The notes beneath the pieces were generated by a model. That model was not told the origin of the DNA, searched no databases, and saw only the letters and a program-made list of their open reading frames with translations. Below are positions 43,159 through 51,665 of a stretch of DNA of 64,000 nucleotides, piece after piece. The DNA is from Roseomonas sp. (GTDB lineage Bacteria > Pseudomonadota > Alphaproteobacteria > Acetobacterales > Acetobacteraceae): NCBI GenBank assembly GCA_020249925.1, contig JADCER010000010.1, forward strand, positions 62,001-126,000. The letters are read 5' to 3'. Each line of letters opens with the position of its first letter. Position 1 is the first letter of the stretch. Made by a program: the position numbers and the translations under genes.

Positions 43159-43503
43159 TCAATCCTTCTCGATGGTGCATTGTAGCGGGTGCTGGTTCTG
43201 GCGCGCCAGATCCATCACCTGCGTCACCTTGGTCTCCGCGATTTCATAGGTGAAGACCCCGCAAACACCGACTCCGCGGCGATGCACATGCAGCATGATC
43301 CGCGTCGCTTCTTCGCGATTTTTCTGGAAAAACCTCTCCAATACGTGAACGACGAATTCCATCGGCGTGTAATCATCGTTCAGCATCAATACCTTGTACA
43401 TGGCGGGCTTCTTGGTGCGCGGGCGCGCCTTCACAACGATGCCCGTCTGCGGCCCTTCACCACCACCTTGCCCGTCATTCGGGCGCTTATCCTGATCGCT
43501 CAT
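43159..43503 (-). CDS. clpS: Clp protease adaptor ClpS
   Basis: 114-aa adaptor that delivers N-degron substrates to ClpA. A flexible N-tail (Gly/Gln/Asp-rich) is followed by the ClpS core: [28 protein letters not shown] with the substrate-binding DD/N pocket, then [28 protein letters not shown]. The NDDYT and [10 protein letters not shown] blocks are diagnostic. Start ATG at 43503 (MSDQDKRP) is chosen; upstream in-frame text is intergenic. Directly precedes clpA. With aat in the window, the N-end rule branch is complete. Confidence 0.96.
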   Translation of the reverse strand: MSDQDKRPNDGQGGGEGPQTGIVVKARPRTKKPAMYKVLMLNDDYTPMEFVVHVLERFFQKNREEATRIMLHVHRRGVGVCGVFTYEIAETKVTQVMDLARQNQHPLQCTIEKD

Positions 43504-43636
43504 GCTCTCGGTTCGGTCTTTCAAGGCGCCAGCCACCACGCTGCGCTCCCTATAGGATATGGAGCGAATGGCCGAAGGTGAAGCCCTTGTTACATGTCTG
43601 AGGGAAAAGTTTAGCGCGAACACCTTGCTGTTCAAC

Positions 43637-43675
43637 GAAAAAAAATGGCGTGACCCATTGATATGGATCACGCCA
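43637..43675 (-). terminator. Intrinsic terminator between phasin gene and clpS
   Basis: On the reverse strand, ATGGCGTGA pairs with TCACGCCAT (43667-43675 and 43645-43653), extended by inner CCAT/ATGG pairing, and is followed at once by eight U residues (A8 at 43638-43645 on the + strand). This is a textbook Rho-independent terminator. It lies 83 bp past the phasin stop, so it ends that transcript and insulates clpS. Confidence 0.85.
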
Positions 43676-43757
43676 TGTGCCGGCTACCCCCCAGTTTGGG
43701 AGGAGGGGGGGGAGGGGAGCAGCCAAGCCAGAACGGGGCCAGCGCCCCGCCCGAGAA

Positions 43758-44258
43758 TTAGGCCGCCAGCGGCTTCGCCAGCTTTTCCATCGCCACCGTC
43801 ATGCGCGCATTCACGGGCGCGAAGGCGGTTTCGGCGAGCTTCACGGAAGCTTCCTGAAGCTTGGTGCCTTCGGCAACCATCTTCTCCAGCGCGGCCTTGG
43901 CGAACTTCGCCTGCAGCTCAGCGGCTTCATTCACGCTCTTCACACCAGCCAGCGCCTTCGCACCTTCCAGGGCGTGGTCGGTCAGGCCCTGCGCCAGCGC
44001 CATATACTGGCGGGCGAGGTCCTGAGAGCCCGAGGCCCAGGTCTGGGCGGCCTTGGTGAAGGCCTCCACATTGCCGCGGCCGAATTCAGCGGCTTCTTCC
44101 GCCGCCTTGAAGATGCTCTCGGCACCCTTGGTCATCTGTTCCATGTTCTTCTCCATTGCAATGCGGGCCTGCGCCGCGCCGTCAGTCATCACTTTTTGAG
44201 CTTGCGCCGCGGTTTCCGCCGCCACCTTGCTCACACCCTGGCTCTTGCTTTGTGCCAT
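43758..44258 (-). CDS. Phasin family protein
   Basis: 166-aa amphipathic helical protein of the phasin (PHA-granule coat) family. Ala/Glu/Gln/Lys-rich helices with little hydrophobic core; MEQMTKGAESIFKAAEEAAEFGRGNVEAFTKAAQTWASGSQDLARQYMALAQ near residues 40-92 is the phasin_2 motif region. Start ATG 44258 (MAQSKSQG) is preferred over one at 44351, whose extension is basic and Pro-rich. A TTGCACTGCACAA palindrome about 140 bp upstream may be a PhaR site. phaC or phaR genes are not in the window. Confidence 0.9.
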   Translation of the reverse strand: MAQSKSQGVSKVAAETAAQAQKVMTDGAAQARIAMEKNMEQMTKGAESIFKAAEEAAEFGRGNVEAFTKAAQTWASGSQDLARQYMALAQGLTDHALEGAKALAGVKSVNEAAELQAKFAKAALEKMVAEGTKLQEASVKLAETAFAPVNARMTVAMEKLAKPLAA

Positions 44259-44604
44259 GATCTCAACCCTTTCCTTGCCTTGCCGGGCTGCAGCGACCCG
44301 GGCCTTAAGCGCCGGCCGGAAGGGCCGGGAAGTTTTGCTGCGCTGCAACATGGCCAGCTTCTACGCGCCGCGCTGGGGCCTTTGCAAGCATTTTTTTGCA
44401 CTGCACAAAAATTTTCCGAGATGCTTCGGGCGGGCTCGGCAAGGGTATTTGCACTGGCGACTCAAGCGCCTTTGTTAAGCCTCTGATCAAAATCAGAATT
44501 TGCGTTTTTTTGCTGGACGGGATGCTGGCACCAGTCTATAAACGCCATAGGGGAAGACAGGCGCGGGGCGACGCAGCCTTGGGCCATCAGGGGGTTTTTG
44601 CGGA
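44259..44604. promoter_or_regulatory. Divergent regulatory region between phasin and dacA-like genes
   Basis: 346 bp without a gene. At 44396-44408 is the palindrome TTGCACTGCACAA in a T- and A-flanked context (T7 before, A5 after). TGC-rich palindromes of this type are bound by the PHA-responsive repressor PhaR in alphaproteobacteria and sit before phasin genes, so this is a likely operator. A TATAAA at about 44538 may be the -10 of the rightward carboxypeptidase gene. Confidence 0.5.
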
Positions 44605-45795
44605 ATGAAGACTCGCCGCCAAGGCTTGGGAAGCCTTGCCGTTCGATTCGCCGGGCTGGTTTTCGGGGCGGCCCTGGTCGCCTTGCCCTGGCGCGGGGCA
44701 GAGGCGCAAATCGGCAGCGCGCGCTATTCCGCCATTGTCATCGAAGCCCGCACCGGTTCGGTGCTGATAGATGCCGGCGCGGATGAACCGCGCTTCCCGG
44801 CATCGCTCACCAAGATGATGACACTTTACATGGTGTTTGAAGCGCTGCGCGATGGCCGCACGCAGCTTGGCAGCCGCATTGTCATGAGCGAGGAAGCCGC
44901 TTCCCGCCCGCCTTCCAAGCTTGGCATTCCGGCGGGCGGCGGGCTTACGGTGGAACAGGCGATTCTCGCGCTGGTGACCAAAAGCGCCAATGATGTCGCG
45001 GCCGCGGTGGGTGAGCATCTGGCCGGTTCCGAAGAACGCTTCGCGCAAATGATGACCATGCGCGCGCGCAGCCTTGGCATGACGCAAACGCGTTTCCGCA
45101 ATGCCTCTGGCCTGCCGGATTGGGAACAGGTGACCACGGCGCGGGATATGGCAACGCTCGGGCGGCGGCTGTTTACTGATTTCCCCAATCGCTATCATTA
45201 TTTCGGCACGGTGCATTTCGCCTGGGGGCGGGCGCAGATCCGCAACCATAACCGCATGCTTGGCGATTATGATGGCGCGGATGGCATCAAGACCGGCTTC
45301 ATCAATGCTTCCGGCTTCAATATCGTGACCTCGGCGCAGCGCGATGGCGTGCGGCTGGTCGGCGCCACATTTGGCGGGTCTTCCTGGGTGGAGCGTGATC
45401 GGCATATGGGCGTGTTGCTCGATCAAGGTTTTTCGCGCATGGGCGTGGCGCCGCGCGCGCCTTCATCCGTGATGGCCGCCGCTGCGCCGGCCCCAAGGCG
45501 CAATGCGCCGGCTGCGCGGCCAGTGGCACAGGGCAATACGCGGGCAGCGCAAGTGGCGCCGCAACAGCGGCCCCGCCCGCAGCAGCAAGTGGCGGCTGCG
45601 CCCAATCGCCAAAACGCCGCACCCGTTGCCTTTCGCCAAACGCCGGCCGCACCGCCACCGCGGCCCGCCGCAAGGCCGGCTCAACGCGTGGAACAGGGTA
45701 GCGCAGGGAGCAATCCTCAACGCGCCAATACGCCACGGCCCGATACGCAGCGCCAGCAAACAGCCAACGCCGCGCCGCGCCCGACGCAACGGTAA
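44605..45795 (+). CDS. D-alanyl-D-alanine carboxypeptidase, S11 family
   Basis: Low-molecular-weight PBP that trims the stem peptide terminal D-Ala, periplasmic, 396 aa. Signal peptide is residues 1-33 ending in GAEAQ. Active-site SLTK (FPASLTKMMTLYM) near residue 66, SxN (TKSANDVAA) near 128 and KTG (DGIKTGFINASGF) near 230. The typical C-terminal membrane-anchoring domain is replaced by a ~110-residue low-complexity tail (from about 285) rich in Ala, Pro, Gln and Arg. Start ATG 44605; an ATG at 44598 is in another frame. Single gene, convergent with a WecA-like gene. Confidence 0.93.
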   Translation: MKTRRQGLGSLAVRFAGLVFGAALVALPWRGAEAQIGSARYSAIVIEARTGSVLIDAGADEPRFPASLTKMMTLYMVFEALRDGRTQLGSRIVMSEEAASRPPSKLGIPAGGGLTVEQAILALVTKSANDVAAAVGEHLAGSEERFAQMMTMRARSLGMTQTRFRNASGLPDWEQVTTARDMATLGRRLFTDFPNRYHYFGTVHFAWGRAQIRNHNRMLGDYDGADGIKTGFINASGFNIVTSAQRDGVRLVGATFGGSSWVERDRHMGVLLDQGFSRMGVAPRAPSSVMAAAAPAPRRNAPAARPVAQGNTRAAQVAPQQRPRPQQQVAAAPNRQNAAPVAFRQTPAAPPPRPAARPAQRVEQGSAGSNPQRANTPRPDTQRQQTANAAPRPTQR

Positions 45796-45796
45796 A

Positions 45797-46852
45797 TCAC
45801 TCGCGCCAGGAAAGCCCGGCGCGGCGCATGCGCGCGCGTATATGGACCAGCCAGATCACCTGCAGGCCAAGCGCGGGCAGAAAAACCAGTGCCTTATGCG
45901 CGGGGTCAAGGCCGAGAAACGCCAGGGCAAGCAGCCCATTGGCCAGCACAAAGCCCCAATGCACGGCGGCCACTTGCCGCACGCCCATGCCACTTCTTTG
46001 CGCCATTTGATACAGATGCGTCCGATGCGCGGCGGTGATGTTCAGCCCCATGGCAGCGCGCCGCAACAGCGTGAAGGCGGCATCGAAGAACAAGCCAAAC
46101 AATAGCAGCGGCACCAGCATGAAGGAAACCTCCACCGCATCGAACCGCGCTGCCGCCACGGCCAGGATCGCCACCATGAAACCCAGGAACTGGCTGCCCA
46201 CATCGCCCATGAAAATCCGCGCCGGATGCAGATTGAAGGGCAGAAAACCGAGCAAGCCGGCCGCAAGCATCAGGGACGCCAGATAGACAAACCACCCACC
46301 CTGGCTTTCGGCAATGGCACAAAGGATCAGCAGCGCAAGGAAGATGGTCCCGCCCACCAACCCATCCAGCCCATCCATGAAATTCACCGCATTGGTGCAG
46401 CCCAGAAGCCAGAACAGCGTCAGCAGCGGCCCAAGCGCGCCAAGCTCAACCGGCCCAAGGCCCGGCAAGGCCAGGCGCTGCAATTCCAAGCCGCTGCCTA
46501 TCGCGACCAAGGCGGCCAGCGCCTGCGCAGCGAGCTTGAGCGCAAAGCGCAAATCCCGCGCATCATCCCAAAGCGAAACGGCAGCAATCGCCAGCGCAGC
46601 GCCAATCACGCCCAGGAATTGCGGCCCCGGCAGGCGCGCATATTCCGCCTGCCAATACAAAATCCCCATGCCGAGCGTGAAGGCCACCACAATGCCAAGC
46701 CCGCCCCCGCGCGGTGTGGGGCGGCTATGGCTGGACCGCGCATTGGGGTGATCCAGAATCGGATAGGCGATCATCAGTCGCACCACCAGCGCCGAGATCA
46801 GCGCCAAGCCAAGAGCGACCGCCAAATGGGTCAGAAAAGCGAGCAGGGTCAT
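45797..46852 (-). CDS. WecA/MraY-family glycosyl-1-phosphate transferase
   Basis: Polytopic membrane enzyme of 351 aa that transfers a sugar-1-phosphate to undecaprenyl phosphate, starting O-antigen or another glycan. Landmarks: LDHPNARSSHSRPTPRGGGLGIV near residue 34, AAVSLWDDARDLRF near 95, LGCTNAVNFMDGLDGLVGG near 150 (MraY/WecA Asp motif) and ARIFMGDVGSQFLGF near 211. HRTHLYQMAQRSGM near 290 has the HIHH-like tail region. Whether it makes GlcNAc-PP-Und or another lipid is not readable. No glycan cluster is in the window. Confidence 0.92.
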   Translation of the reverse strand: MTLLAFLTHLAVALGLALISALVVRLMIAYPILDHPNARSSHSRPTPRGGGLGIVVAFTLGMGILYWQAEYARLPGPQFLGVIGAALAIAAVSLWDDARDLRFALKLAAQALAALVAIGSGLELQRLALPGLGPVELGALGPLLTLFWLLGCTNAVNFMDGLDGLVGGTIFLALLILCAIAESQGGWFVYLASLMLAAGLLGFLPFNLHPARIFMGDVGSQFLGFMVAILAVAAARFDAVEVSFMLVPLLLFGLFFDAAFTLLRRAAMGLNITAAHRTHLYQMAQRSGMGVRQVAAVHWGFVLANGLLALAFLGLDPAHKALVFLPALGLQVIWLVHIRARMRRAGLSWRE

Positions 46853-46903
46853 CTAAGCCCCGCTATCGCCCGGCGCAGCGCTGGGTGCAACCGGATATCA
46901 AAC

Positions 46904-47878
46904 TTACCGCCGTTGCAGGATTTCCGGATTGACCATCATGGCGGGATCGGGCGCGCCATCCAGGGCCGCCAGGATATTGCGCGCCGCCGCTTCGGCCATG
47001 CGCGCCGTGCCTTCTTCCGTGCTCGCCGCCGAATGCGGGCTGATGATGACATTGGGCATGCTGAACAACGGATTGCCCGGCGTGGCGGGCTCGATTTCCA
47101 GCACATCCGTGCCAAAGCCCATCAGGCGGCCGGATTGCAGCGCGGCCACCACCGCTTCCTGCTTCACAATCGGGCCGCGCGCCGTATTCACCAGAATGGC
47201 GCTGGGCTTGAGTGCGGCGAAGGCTGCCTCATCCATCAAATGCCGTGTTTCGGGCGTGAGGGGACAATGCAGCGTCACCACATCAGCCTCGGTCAGCGCC
47301 TTCCGCAAATCCCGCGCCGGGATATGCCCGTCAGAGGCGATGCGCGCCGGATGGTAGAGCGGGTCATGCACCATGACCTTCATGTGAAAGGCGCGCGCAT
47401 AGGCCGCAACGCGTGACCCGATCCGCCCATAACCCACCACCAGCGCGGTCTTGCCGGCCAGATCCACCATGCGCGGCCCATCCTTGGGCCACCAGCCGCC
47501 TTGCTTGATGTGGGCATCCGAATCCACTGCCCGACGCGCCACGCCCAGCATCAGCATCATGGCGTGTTCGGCGACCGAAAGATCATTGGTGCCATTCACC
47601 ACCATCACGGCAATGCCGCGTTCCGTGCAGGCGGGGATATCCACCGTGTCGAAGCCAACCCCGATGCGCGAGACCGCGCGCAGCCGCGGTGCGGCGGCAA
47701 GTGCCGCCTTGTCCACCCGTTCCAGCCAGGCCACCAGGCCATCCGCATTGGCCAAGGCCGCATGCAGCGCGGGCGCCGGCGGGTCGAACATTTCGATGGT
47801 TTCAACATCGGCGCGCGCCGCCAGCACCGCCGCACCTGCGGGATGCAAGGGCCGGCCAAGGACAATGCGATAGGGCAT
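46904..47878 (-). CDS. D-2-hydroxyacid dehydrogenase, NAD-dependent
   Basis: 324 aa of the D-isomer-specific 2-hydroxyacid dehydrogenase family. NAD site LVVGYGRIGSRVAAYARAF near residue 145, catalytic Arg in ILVNTARGPIV near 230, Glu near 260 (TDVLEIEP) and catalytic His in NVIISPHSAAST near 278. ISRIGVGFDTVD near 70 is the substrate-loop motif. The gene begins where the upstream Bug receptor stops (shared base, TGATG), so receptor and dehydrogenase are one operon. The likely role is oxidising or reducing the imported hydroxy or keto acid; the exact acid is unknown. Confidence 0.93.
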   Translation of the reverse strand: MPYRIVLGRPLHPAGAAVLAARADVETIEMFDPPAPALHAALANADGLVAWLERVDKAALAAAPRLRAVSRIGVGFDTVDIPACTERGIAVMVVNGTNDLSVAEHAMMLMLGVARRAVDSDAHIKQGGWWPKDGPRMVDLAGKTALVVGYGRIGSRVAAYARAFHMKVMVHDPLYHPARIASDGHIPARDLRKALTEADVVTLHCPLTPETRHLMDEAAFAALKPSAILVNTARGPIVKQEAVVAALQSGRLMGFGTDVLEIEPATPGNPLFSMPNVIISPHSAASTEEGTARMAEAAARNILAALDGAPDPAMMVNPEILQRR

Positions 47879-48846
47879 CAGTTCAGCTTCTCGATCTTGT
47901 TGGTTTCGACAACCTCGCGCCAGCGGGCGATTTCGCTCCGCACATGGGCGGCGAAACGCTCGGGCGGGCCACCTTCGGGGCGCACGCCAAGATCAGCGAA
48001 TTTGCGGCGCACTTCGGGGTCGGCCACTGCCTCATTCAACAGGCGGCTGAGGCCCGCAATCACCGCATCGGGCGTGCCGCGCGGGGCCATGAAGCCGAAC
48101 CATGGCTCCACCACAATATCCGGCACGCCTGCTTCGGCGAAGGTCGGCACATCGGGCAAGGATGGATCACGTTCCCGCCCCGTGACGGCCAGCGCACGGA
48201 TTTGCCCGGCGCGAATGGCCTGCACCTTGGTTGGGATGTTTTCCATCATCACCTGCACCTGGCCAGCCAGCAGCGCCTGCAAGGCCGGCGCGCCGCCGCG
48301 GAAGGGAACATGCACGAGCGTGAGGCCAAGCCGGCCATTCAGCAATTCCGGGATCAGGTGGTTTGAGGACCCAAAGCCCGAGGAACCATAATTCACCCGC
48401 CCCGGATTGGCCTTCACCCAGGCCAGGAATTCCTGGAGCGTTTGCGCCGGCACGCTATTGTTCACGGCGACCGCATTCATGACACTGCCGGACCAGAAAA
48501 CCGGGATCAGATCCCGTTCGATGTCATAGGGCATGCGGGCATAAATCGCCGGATTGATCGCGCAATTGCCGATGGTGCAGGCGCCAAGCGTATAGCCATC
48601 CGGCGCGCTTTTCGCCGCCGCATCCATGCCGATATTGCCATTGGCGCCCGAACGATTTTCCACCACCCAAGGATGCGGCGCGCTGCGGCTGACGCGATCA
48701 GCCAGGATGCGGCCGACCAGGTCCGTGGAGCCACCGGGCGGAAAGGGCAGGATGATGCGCACCGGGCGTTCAGGGACCCAACCCTGCGCGAGCGCGAGGC
48801 CAGGCAGGCAAAGGGCGATCAGGGTCAGGGCAATCCGGCGGAACAT
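47878..48846 (-). CDS. Bug/TctC-family receptor
   Basis: Periplasmic receptor, 322 aa. Signal peptide MFRRIALTLIALCLPGLALAQ; mature start RPVRIILPFPPGGSTDLVGR. Family blocks VVENRSGANGNIGMDAAAKSAPDGYTLG, VNYGSSGFGSSNHLIPELL and HVPFRGGAPALQALLAGQVQVMM are all present. First gene of a two-gene operon with a 2-hydroxyacid dehydrogenase, so its ligand is plausibly a hydroxy- or keto-acid. Divergent from the EamA transporter gene. Confidence 0.93.
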   Translation of the reverse strand: MFRRIALTLIALCLPGLALAQGWVPERPVRIILPFPPGGSTDLVGRILADRVSRSAPHPWVVENRSGANGNIGMDAAAKSAPDGYTLGACTIGNCAINPAIYARMPYDIERDLIPVFWSGSVMNAVAVNNSVPAQTLQEFLAWVKANPGRVNYGSSGFGSSNHLIPELLNGRLGLTLVHVPFRGGAPALQALLAGQVQVMMENIPTKVQAIRAGQIRALAVTGRERDPSLPDVPTFAEAGVPDIVVEPWFGFMAPRGTPDAVIAGLSRLLNEAVADPEVRRKFADLGVRPEGGPPERFAAHVRSEIARWREVVETNKIEKLN

Positions 48847-48989
48847 GGAACCTCCTTGCTATTGGGCCTCATGGGCCTTTTCGGGGAGTATCAGGCCTAA
48901 TCGGCACCGCTTCAAGCCACGCGCGTTTGGCGCGCTTGCCAAGGGGGGCGGGATCGTCTTTTGCACGGGTTTGGATCTGGGGCGCGGCG

Positions 48990-49883
48990 TTGGAGAAGAA
49001 CAGGACAGGGCAGGGGATTGCGCTGATGGTGGTGGCCATGGGGGTGCTGCCGCTTTTGGATGTTTGCGCGAAATTCCTGGGGCAAGGCGGCATTCCCATT
49101 CTGCAAATCGTCTGGGCGCGCATGTTTTTTGGCGCGGTTTTCATTCTGCCCTTTGCGTGGCGGGCCGTGGGGCCGCGCGGGTTGCTGCCGGAAAGGCTTG
49201 GCTTTCATACGGCGCGGGCGGCGGCTTTGGTGGGGTCCACCGGGTTTTTCTTTGGCGCCATTACCTTCATGCCGATTGCCGATAGCCTGGCGATTTTCTT
49301 CGTGCAGCCTTTGCTGATTACGGCATTGTCGCCGCTTTTGTTGAAAGAACATGTCGGCCCGCGCCGCTGGGCGGCTGTCGCGATTGGCTTTTGTGGTACA
49401 CTCATCATCATCCGGCCTGGCTTTCAGGACTTCAATCCCGGCATGGCGCTGGCCTTTGCATCTGGCACCTGCATGGCGCTTTACATGCTGATTACGCGGC
49501 GGCTGGCGCGGGATGAAGACCCGCTGATGACAACCTTTCACACCAGCCTGATGGGTGCGGCGATGATGAGCCTGACGCTGCCGTTTTTGTGGCAGCCGCC
49601 CGATACCGTTGAATGGGGCTTGTTGCTGCTGCTGGCCGCGATTGCGGTGGCCGGCCATTTCCTGATTGCGCGCGCCTATACAATGGCCGAGGCATCATTG
49701 CTGGCGCCGTTGGCCTATACGGAAATGATCATGGCGACCTTGGCCGGCTTTTGGTTCTTTGGCGAAATGCCCGATCGCTGGACGTTTATTGGTGTGGCGA
49801 TCCTGATTGCGTGTGCCATTTATATTTCGATACGAGAACGGTTGAGGCGTGTTCCCGTAGCGCGTGAGTTTGAGCAGCCTTGA
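48990..49883 (+). CDS. EamA/DMT-family transporter
   Basis: About 297 aa with ten transmembrane helices in two EamA repeats. Family landmarks: LPLLDVCAKFLGQGGIPILQIVWARMFFGAVFILPFAWR near 22-60 and the second repeat ending APLAYTEMIMATLAGFWFFGEMPDRWTFIGVAILI. Start is uncertain: TTG 48990 (LEKNRTGQG) gives a normal length, a TTG at 48927 gives a longer N-tail and an ATG a few codons later is possible. Substrate unknown. Followed by copy 2 of the 64-bp palindromic repeat, which acts as its terminator. Confidence 0.88.
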   Translation: MEKNRTGQGIALMVVAMGVLPLLDVCAKFLGQGGIPILQIVWARMFFGAVFILPFAWRAVGPRGLLPERLGFHTARAAALVGSTGFFFGAITFMPIADSLAIFFVQPLLITALSPLLLKEHVGPRRWAAVAIGFCGTLIIIRPGFQDFNPGMALAFASGTCMALYMLITRRLARDEDPLMTTFHTSLMGAAMMSLTLPFLWQPPDTVEWGLLLLLAAIAVAGHFLIARAYTMAEASLLAPLAYTEMIMATLAGFWFFGEMPDRWTFIGVAILIACAIYISIRERLRRVPVAREFEQP

Positions 49884-49905
49884 GGAGATTGAGACCCCAA
49901 CTAAT

Positions 49906-49969
49906 GGTTTCCAAAGGCCTCGGGCCTTTGGTGGGTGGGTTTCAGGGAGGGCAAAGCCCTCCCTGACCT
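49906..49969 (+). repeat. Dispersed double-palindrome repeat, copy 2 (terminator)
   Basis: Perfect inverted copy of the 64 bp at 17092-17155. It lies between the convergent ends of the EamA gene (23 bp before) and the family 5 receptor gene. In the + direction the second palindrome AGGGAGGGC-AAA-GCCCTCCCT is followed by GACCTTTT, a plausible Rho-independent terminator for the EamA gene. Two exact copies 33 kb apart argue for a repeated element, not chance terminators. Confidence 0.85.
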
Positions 49970-49970
49970 T

Positions 49971-51563
49971 TTAGTTGGCTGGTTTCACCGCCATTGCTGT
50001 GGTGCGTTCATCCATCCGCGGCGTATAGACAAAGCCGCGCCGCGCTGCCCAGACATTCACCAATTGGAATAGCGGGATCATCACCTGTTCATCTACGGTC
50101 ACGATCTTCACAGCCTCTCGCAGCAGTTTTTCGCGTTCCGCGTCATCCAGCGTGGCGGCGGCGCGTTCGGTGAGTGCGTCAAGGGCCGGGTTGGAATAGC
50201 GTGATGAATTGGCGGCACCGCGGCGTTTCTCGCGGTCAAAGGTGCCGAAGATATTGACTAGCATGTAGGATGCTTCGCCTGTCACGCTGCCCCAGCCGCC
50301 CATGCGGGCGTTGAATTCCTGACGTGAATTGCGTGCGGCATAGGTGGTCCAGGGCAGGGTTTGCACTTCGGTGCGCAGCCCAACGCGCGTCCACATTTGT
50401 GCGACTGCTTGCGCGACTCGGGCATCATTCGGCCAGCGATCATTGGGCGCCAGCAGGGTCAGGCGGAAGCCTTGCGGGAAGCCGGCTTCGGCCAAAAGGC
50501 GCCGCGCGCCGTCGGCGTCAAAGCGCGGCGTGGGTACATCGGGGTTGTAGGAAAAGGCACCGGGCGGCAGCCATTGGCCGGTGGGCTTGGCGGTGCCTTC
50601 CATGACACGATCGGCGAGCGCGTTGCGATCTATCGCCATGGAAAGCGCGCGGCGCACGCGCACATCATGGAAGGGGTTGCGCGTGAAGGGCTTGCCTTCA
50701 TTATCGCTGACCAGCACGGGGTTTTCTGCGCGGGAATAGTCAAACCAAAGATAGATCAGGCGCAGCCCTTGGATTTCATAAAGCGTGATGCGCTGATCGC
50801 GCCGCAGGCGTTCCAGGTCGGATGACGGCACCTGGTCAATCACATCCACATCGCCGGCCAACAAGGCCGCGGTGCGCGACGCATCATTGGCGATGAACCG
50901 GTATGAAACCCGCGCCCAGGGTTGCGGCCCGGCCCAGTAATTCTCATTCCGGGTGAATTCGGTGCGGTCACCATGACGGTAATTCGCCAGCCGATAGGGG
51001 CCGGTGCCAATCGCGGCGCGGCCAGAATTGTAATCCTCGGTCTCCGCCCCGGTACCGGCGTGGCGGGAGATGATCTGCACGGATGCCAGTTCCGTGGGCA
51101 GCAGGGGGTGTGGGGCGGCGGTGTGGAAGCGGATGGTCAGCGGGTCAATGATTTCAGCGCGGGTGATGGCGCGGATCATGCCCGCGAAGGTGCCGGGGCT
51201 ATTGCGCACATTGGGCACGCGTTCCATGGTAAAGACCACGTCATCAGCCGTGAAATCCCGCCCATCATGCCATTTGACGCCGGGGCGGAGCTTGAATTCC
51301 CAGACGGTATCGGAAAGCGCCCGCCAGCTTTCTGCCAGCATGGGTTGCAGCCGTGCCTCGGCATCCTGTTCCACCAGCCGGTCGAACATGTGTTGCGTCA
51401 GGCTGATGTTTGGCGAGGCATTGTAGAAATGCGGATCAAGCGCGGTGGGCGACCCGCCAATGCCGATGGTCAGATTTTGCGCAAATGCGCCGGAAGCGCC
51501 GATGCCGGCCAGCAGTAAGGCGGCCAAGGCAAAACGAGGGGGGCGGGATGATGAGGGGAGCAT
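49971..51563 (-). CDS. Dipeptide-type ABC substrate-binding protein, leftward copy
   Basis: SBP_bac_5 receptor, about 530 aa from 51563 (MLPSSSRPPRFALAALLLAGIGASGAFAQ signal). The core has LTIGIGGSPTALDPHFYNASPN, VWEFKLRPGVKWHDGRDFTADDVVFTMERVPNVRNSPGTFAG and FTRNENYWAG. It is clearly paralogous to the rightward receptor at 51666, sharing LTIRF(H/R)TAAPHPL and other blocks. AGGAG lies 9 nt before the ATG at 51563. Divergent from the other receptor with about 100 bp between. Ligand unknown; both probably deliver to the DppBCDF-like transporter downstream. Confidence 0.92.
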   Translation of the reverse strand: MLPSSSRPPRFALAALLLAGIGASGAFAQNLTIGIGGSPTALDPHFYNASPNISLTQHMFDRLVEQDAEARLQPMLAESWRALSDTVWEFKLRPGVKWHDGRDFTADDVVFTMERVPNVRNSPGTFAGMIRAITRAEIIDPLTIRFHTAAPHPLLPTELASVQIISRHAGTGAETEDYNSGRAAIGTGPYRLANYRHGDRTEFTRNENYWAGPQPWARVSYRFIANDASRTAALLAGDVDVIDQVPSSDLERLRRDQRITLYEIQGLRLIYLWFDYSRAENPVLVSDNEGKPFTRNPFHDVRVRRALSMAIDRNALADRVMEGTAKPTGQWLPPGAFSYNPDVPTPRFDADGARRLLAEAGFPQGFRLTLLAPNDRWPNDARVAQAVAQMWTRVGLRTEVQTLPWTTYAARNSRQEFNARMGGWGSVTGEASYMLVNIFGTFDREKRRGAANSSRYSNPALDALTERAAATLDDAEREKLLREAVKIVTVDEQVMIPLFQLVNVWAARRGFVYTPRMDERTTAMAVKPAN

Positions 51564-51665
51564 GGCGGCATTCTCCTGCTGCGGGTTTTGCCCAATGCTA
51601 GCCGCGCCCCGCAACGGCTGCTAGAAGGAAGTGAGGTCTGGCTCAAAAACAACAGGGGGTCTGGG

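Noticed and set aside
44221-44604. tRNA-like or small-RNA gene in the phasin/carboxypeptidase spacer
   Set aside because: No cloverleaf, T-loop or terminator pattern could be assembled from the sequence.
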